NCBI RefSeq assembly: GCF_001570545.1 | Contig: NZ_BBXD01000008.1 | Coordinates: 1 to 64,000, forward strand | Length of the DNA stretch: 64,000 nt | Direction: 5' to 3' | Origin: Herbidospora mongoliensis | GTDB taxonomy: Bacteria > Actinomycetota > Actinomycetes > Streptosporangiales > Streptosporangiaceae | In this document: positions 62,606-64,000 of the stretch, in pieces | Numbering within the stretch: the first letter of the stretch is position 1 | How the letters are laid out: each line of letters opens with the position of its first letter | The notes under the pieces: model-generated | Told to the model about the DNA's origin: nothing | Database searches by the model: none | What the model saw: the letters and a program-made list of their open reading frames with translations, nothing else | Made by a program: the position numbers and the translations under genes

Positions 62606-63274
62606 ATGCGCGTGCTGCTGGTGGAGGACGAACGCCGTCTGGCCGACCTGGTGAAATCGGGTCTGGCCGACGAGGGGTTCGCGGTCGACGTCGCGCACGA
62701 CGGCGCGGAAGGGCTGTGGCTGGCGGGGGAGCACGACTACGACGCGATCGTGCTCGACGTGATGCTCCCCCGGCTCAGCGGCTATGCCGTCTGCCGACGC
62801 CTGCGTGACGACGGCAACTGGACGCCGATCATGATCCTGACCGCCAAGGACGGCGAATACGACGAGGCCGAGGCGCTCGACACCGGCGCCGACGACTTCC
62901 TCTCGAAGCCGTTCTCCTACGTGGTCCTGCTGGCCCGGCTCCGGGCGCTGGTCCGACGCGGCGGTTCGGCCCGGCCGGTCGCACTGACCGTGGGGGACCT
63001 GGTGGTCGACCCGGCCGGTCTGCGCTGCCGTCGGGGTGACACGCAGATCGCCCTCACGCCCAAGGAGTTCGCCGTGCTGCACACGCTGGCCAGACGTCCG
63101 GGGGAGGTCGTCTCCAAGGCCGACCTGCTGGCCCAGGCGTGGGATTTCGCGTACGACGGCGATCCGAGCATCATCGAGGTCTATATCAGCGCGCTGCGCC
63201 GCAAGATCGACGCGCCCTTCGGGAAGACGTCGCTGGTCACGGTCCGGGGCGCCGGTTACCGGCTGGAATCATGA
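62606..63274 (+). CDS. OmpR/PhoB-type response regulator
   Basis: 222 residues. Receiver with ED (7-8), phospho-acceptor Asp51 (VLDVMLP) and Lys in LSKPF; C-terminal winged helix with LTPKEFAVLHTLARRPGEVV and IIEVYISALRRKI ... VRGAGYRL. The stop overlaps the kinase ATG (ATGA). Probably binds the phased repeats just upstream, giving autoregulation and control of the divergent secreted protein. Confidence 0.96.
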   Translation: MRVLLVEDERRLADLVKSGLADEGFAVDVAHDGAEGLWLAGEHDYDAIVLDVMLPRLSGYAVCRRLRDDGNWTPIMILTAKDGEYDEAEALDTGADDFLSKPFSYVVLLARLRALVRRGGSARPVALTVGDLVVDPAGLRCRRGDTQIALTPKEFAVLHTLARRPGEVVSKADLLAQAWDFAYDGDPSIIEVYISALRRKIDAPFGKTSLVTVRGAGYRLES

Positions 63275-64000
63275 GCCGCTGGTCGGTGCGGCTGCGCGCC
63301 ACCGTGACCGTCACGCTCATCGTCGCGGTCGCGTTGGGCGTCGCGTCCGCGGTGCTGATCGGGGTGCTGCGCACCAGTCTCGTCAGCGGGACCGCCGACG
63401 AGGCGGGCCGGAAGGCCGAGCAGATCACGACGCTGATGGCCGCGCCGGCGCAGCCCGCCGCGCCGATGCCGACCGATGGCCCGGCCAAGCGCACCGAGGC
63501 CGGTGCCACCCCGCTCGCCCCCATCGTGATCACCGACCCCGACGTGCTGGTCACCCAGGCCGACCCGGAGATGCCGACATGGACCGTGGCCACCGGCCAC
63601 GGCGGGGGCATCGCCCCGGACGCGGTCTTCGGGCAGGCCGGCCCGGCGATCCCCATCGGAACGGTCACCGGCGAAAGCTACGTCACCGCCACCCGGGCGC
63701 TCAATGCGGGCACCACGATCTCGGTCCGCGCCTCGCTGGCGCCGACCCAGGTGGCGCTCCAGACACTGATCTGGCTGCTGGTCATCGGCATCCCGCTGCT
63801 GCTGGCCATGGTGGCGGGGCTGACCTGGTTCTCCGTCGGCCGGGCCCTCGCGCCGGTGTCGGCGATCCGCGCCAAGCTGGCCGACATCACCGCCCGCGAC
63901 CTGCACCAGCGGGTGCCCGAACCACACGCCCACGACGAGATCGCCGCCCTGGCGACGACCGTCAACGGCACCCTCGACCGCCTGGAAACCGCCGTCGACC
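63271..64000 (+). CDS. Sensor histidine kinase, N-terminal part (runs off the window)
   Basis: 243 residues visible. A membrane helix (about 9-30), an extracytoplasmic domain of ~130 residues that is Pro/Ala-rich at first (APAQPAAPMP), a second helix (LIWLLVIGIPLLLAMVAGL, about 168-186) and a HAMP domain (RALAPVSAIRAKLADITARD). The DHp and ATPase parts lie beyond the right edge. Partner of the preceding response regulator by gene overlap. No internal disruption is seen. Confidence 0.93.
   Translation, partial: MSRWSVRLRATVTVTLIVAVALGVASAVLIGVLRTSLVSGTADEAGRKAEQITTLMAAPAQPAAPMPTDGPAKRTEAGATPLAPIVITDPDVLVTQADPEMPTWTVATGHGGGIAPDAVFGQAGPAIPIGTVTGESYVTATRALNAGTTISVRASLAPTQVALQTLIWLLVIGIPLLLAMVAGLTWFSVGRALAPVSAIRAKLADITARDLHQRVPEPHAHDEIAALATTVNGTLDRLETAVD

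Overview
The window is a chromosomal origin region from a high-GC actinomycete. The conserved block parB-parA-rsmG-khpB-yidC-yidD-rnpA-rpmH // dnaA // oriC // dnaN-gnd-recF-dciA-gyrB-gyrA-DUF3566-tRNA-Ile, with gnd between dnaN and recF, points to Actinomycetia. The accessory families (DUF5999, DUF5709, Methyltransf_19, BTAD-STAND-WD40) fit a Streptosporangiaceae-like genus; that placement is an inference from gene content.

Layout. 1-4045 is a poorly coding stretch: three degenerate ~128-bp tandem repeats, one intact alpha/beta hydrolase, a fragment resembling CCA tRNA nucleotidyltransferase, and two ParB sites (parS). 4046-9379 is the leftward origin operon set (segregation, 16S methylation, membrane insertion, RNase P, L34). 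9380-12078 holds dnaA and two flanking clusters of DnaA boxes. 12079-21864 is the rightward replication and topology block, ending in tRNA-Ile(GAT). There are four parS sites at 1.3-6 kb and a degenerate one at 37.6 kb.

21865-64000 is accessory: small regulator plus target modules, many with their operator visible. These are HxlR/VOC, a serine hydrolase with a two-component system, formaldehyde dehydrogenase, XRE/GNAT, TetR/MMPL, a second two-component system, a multicopper oxidase with a small membrane partner, a CAP-domain pair, an FUSC-type exporter, a membrane-anchored BTAD-STAND-WD40 regulator, PadR/NmrA, TetR/NmrA, ALDH, a ZIP-like transporter coupled to a DivIVA-domain protein, a membrane protein-XRE-reductase operon, MarR/MMPL, a group of small stress-type proteins (DUF2809, a 32-residue peptide, DUF5999, DUF5709, PRC-barrel), an ArsR-CDF-methyltransferase metal operon, and an OmpR-type two-component system with a divergent Pro/Gly-rich secreted protein. 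The last gene runs off the right edge.

Most notable signals not explained by standard annotation: alternative hairpins in the gyrB leader that touch its ribosome binding site; a dispersed intergenic repeat that has become the C-terminus of an acetyltransferase; an oriC-like DnaA-box segment inside the multicopper oxidase gene; 11-bp-phased repeats in opposite orientation between the secreted protein and the OmpR-type system; divergent SigB-like promoters; and a 32-residue basic, proline-rich peptide ahead of DUF5999.
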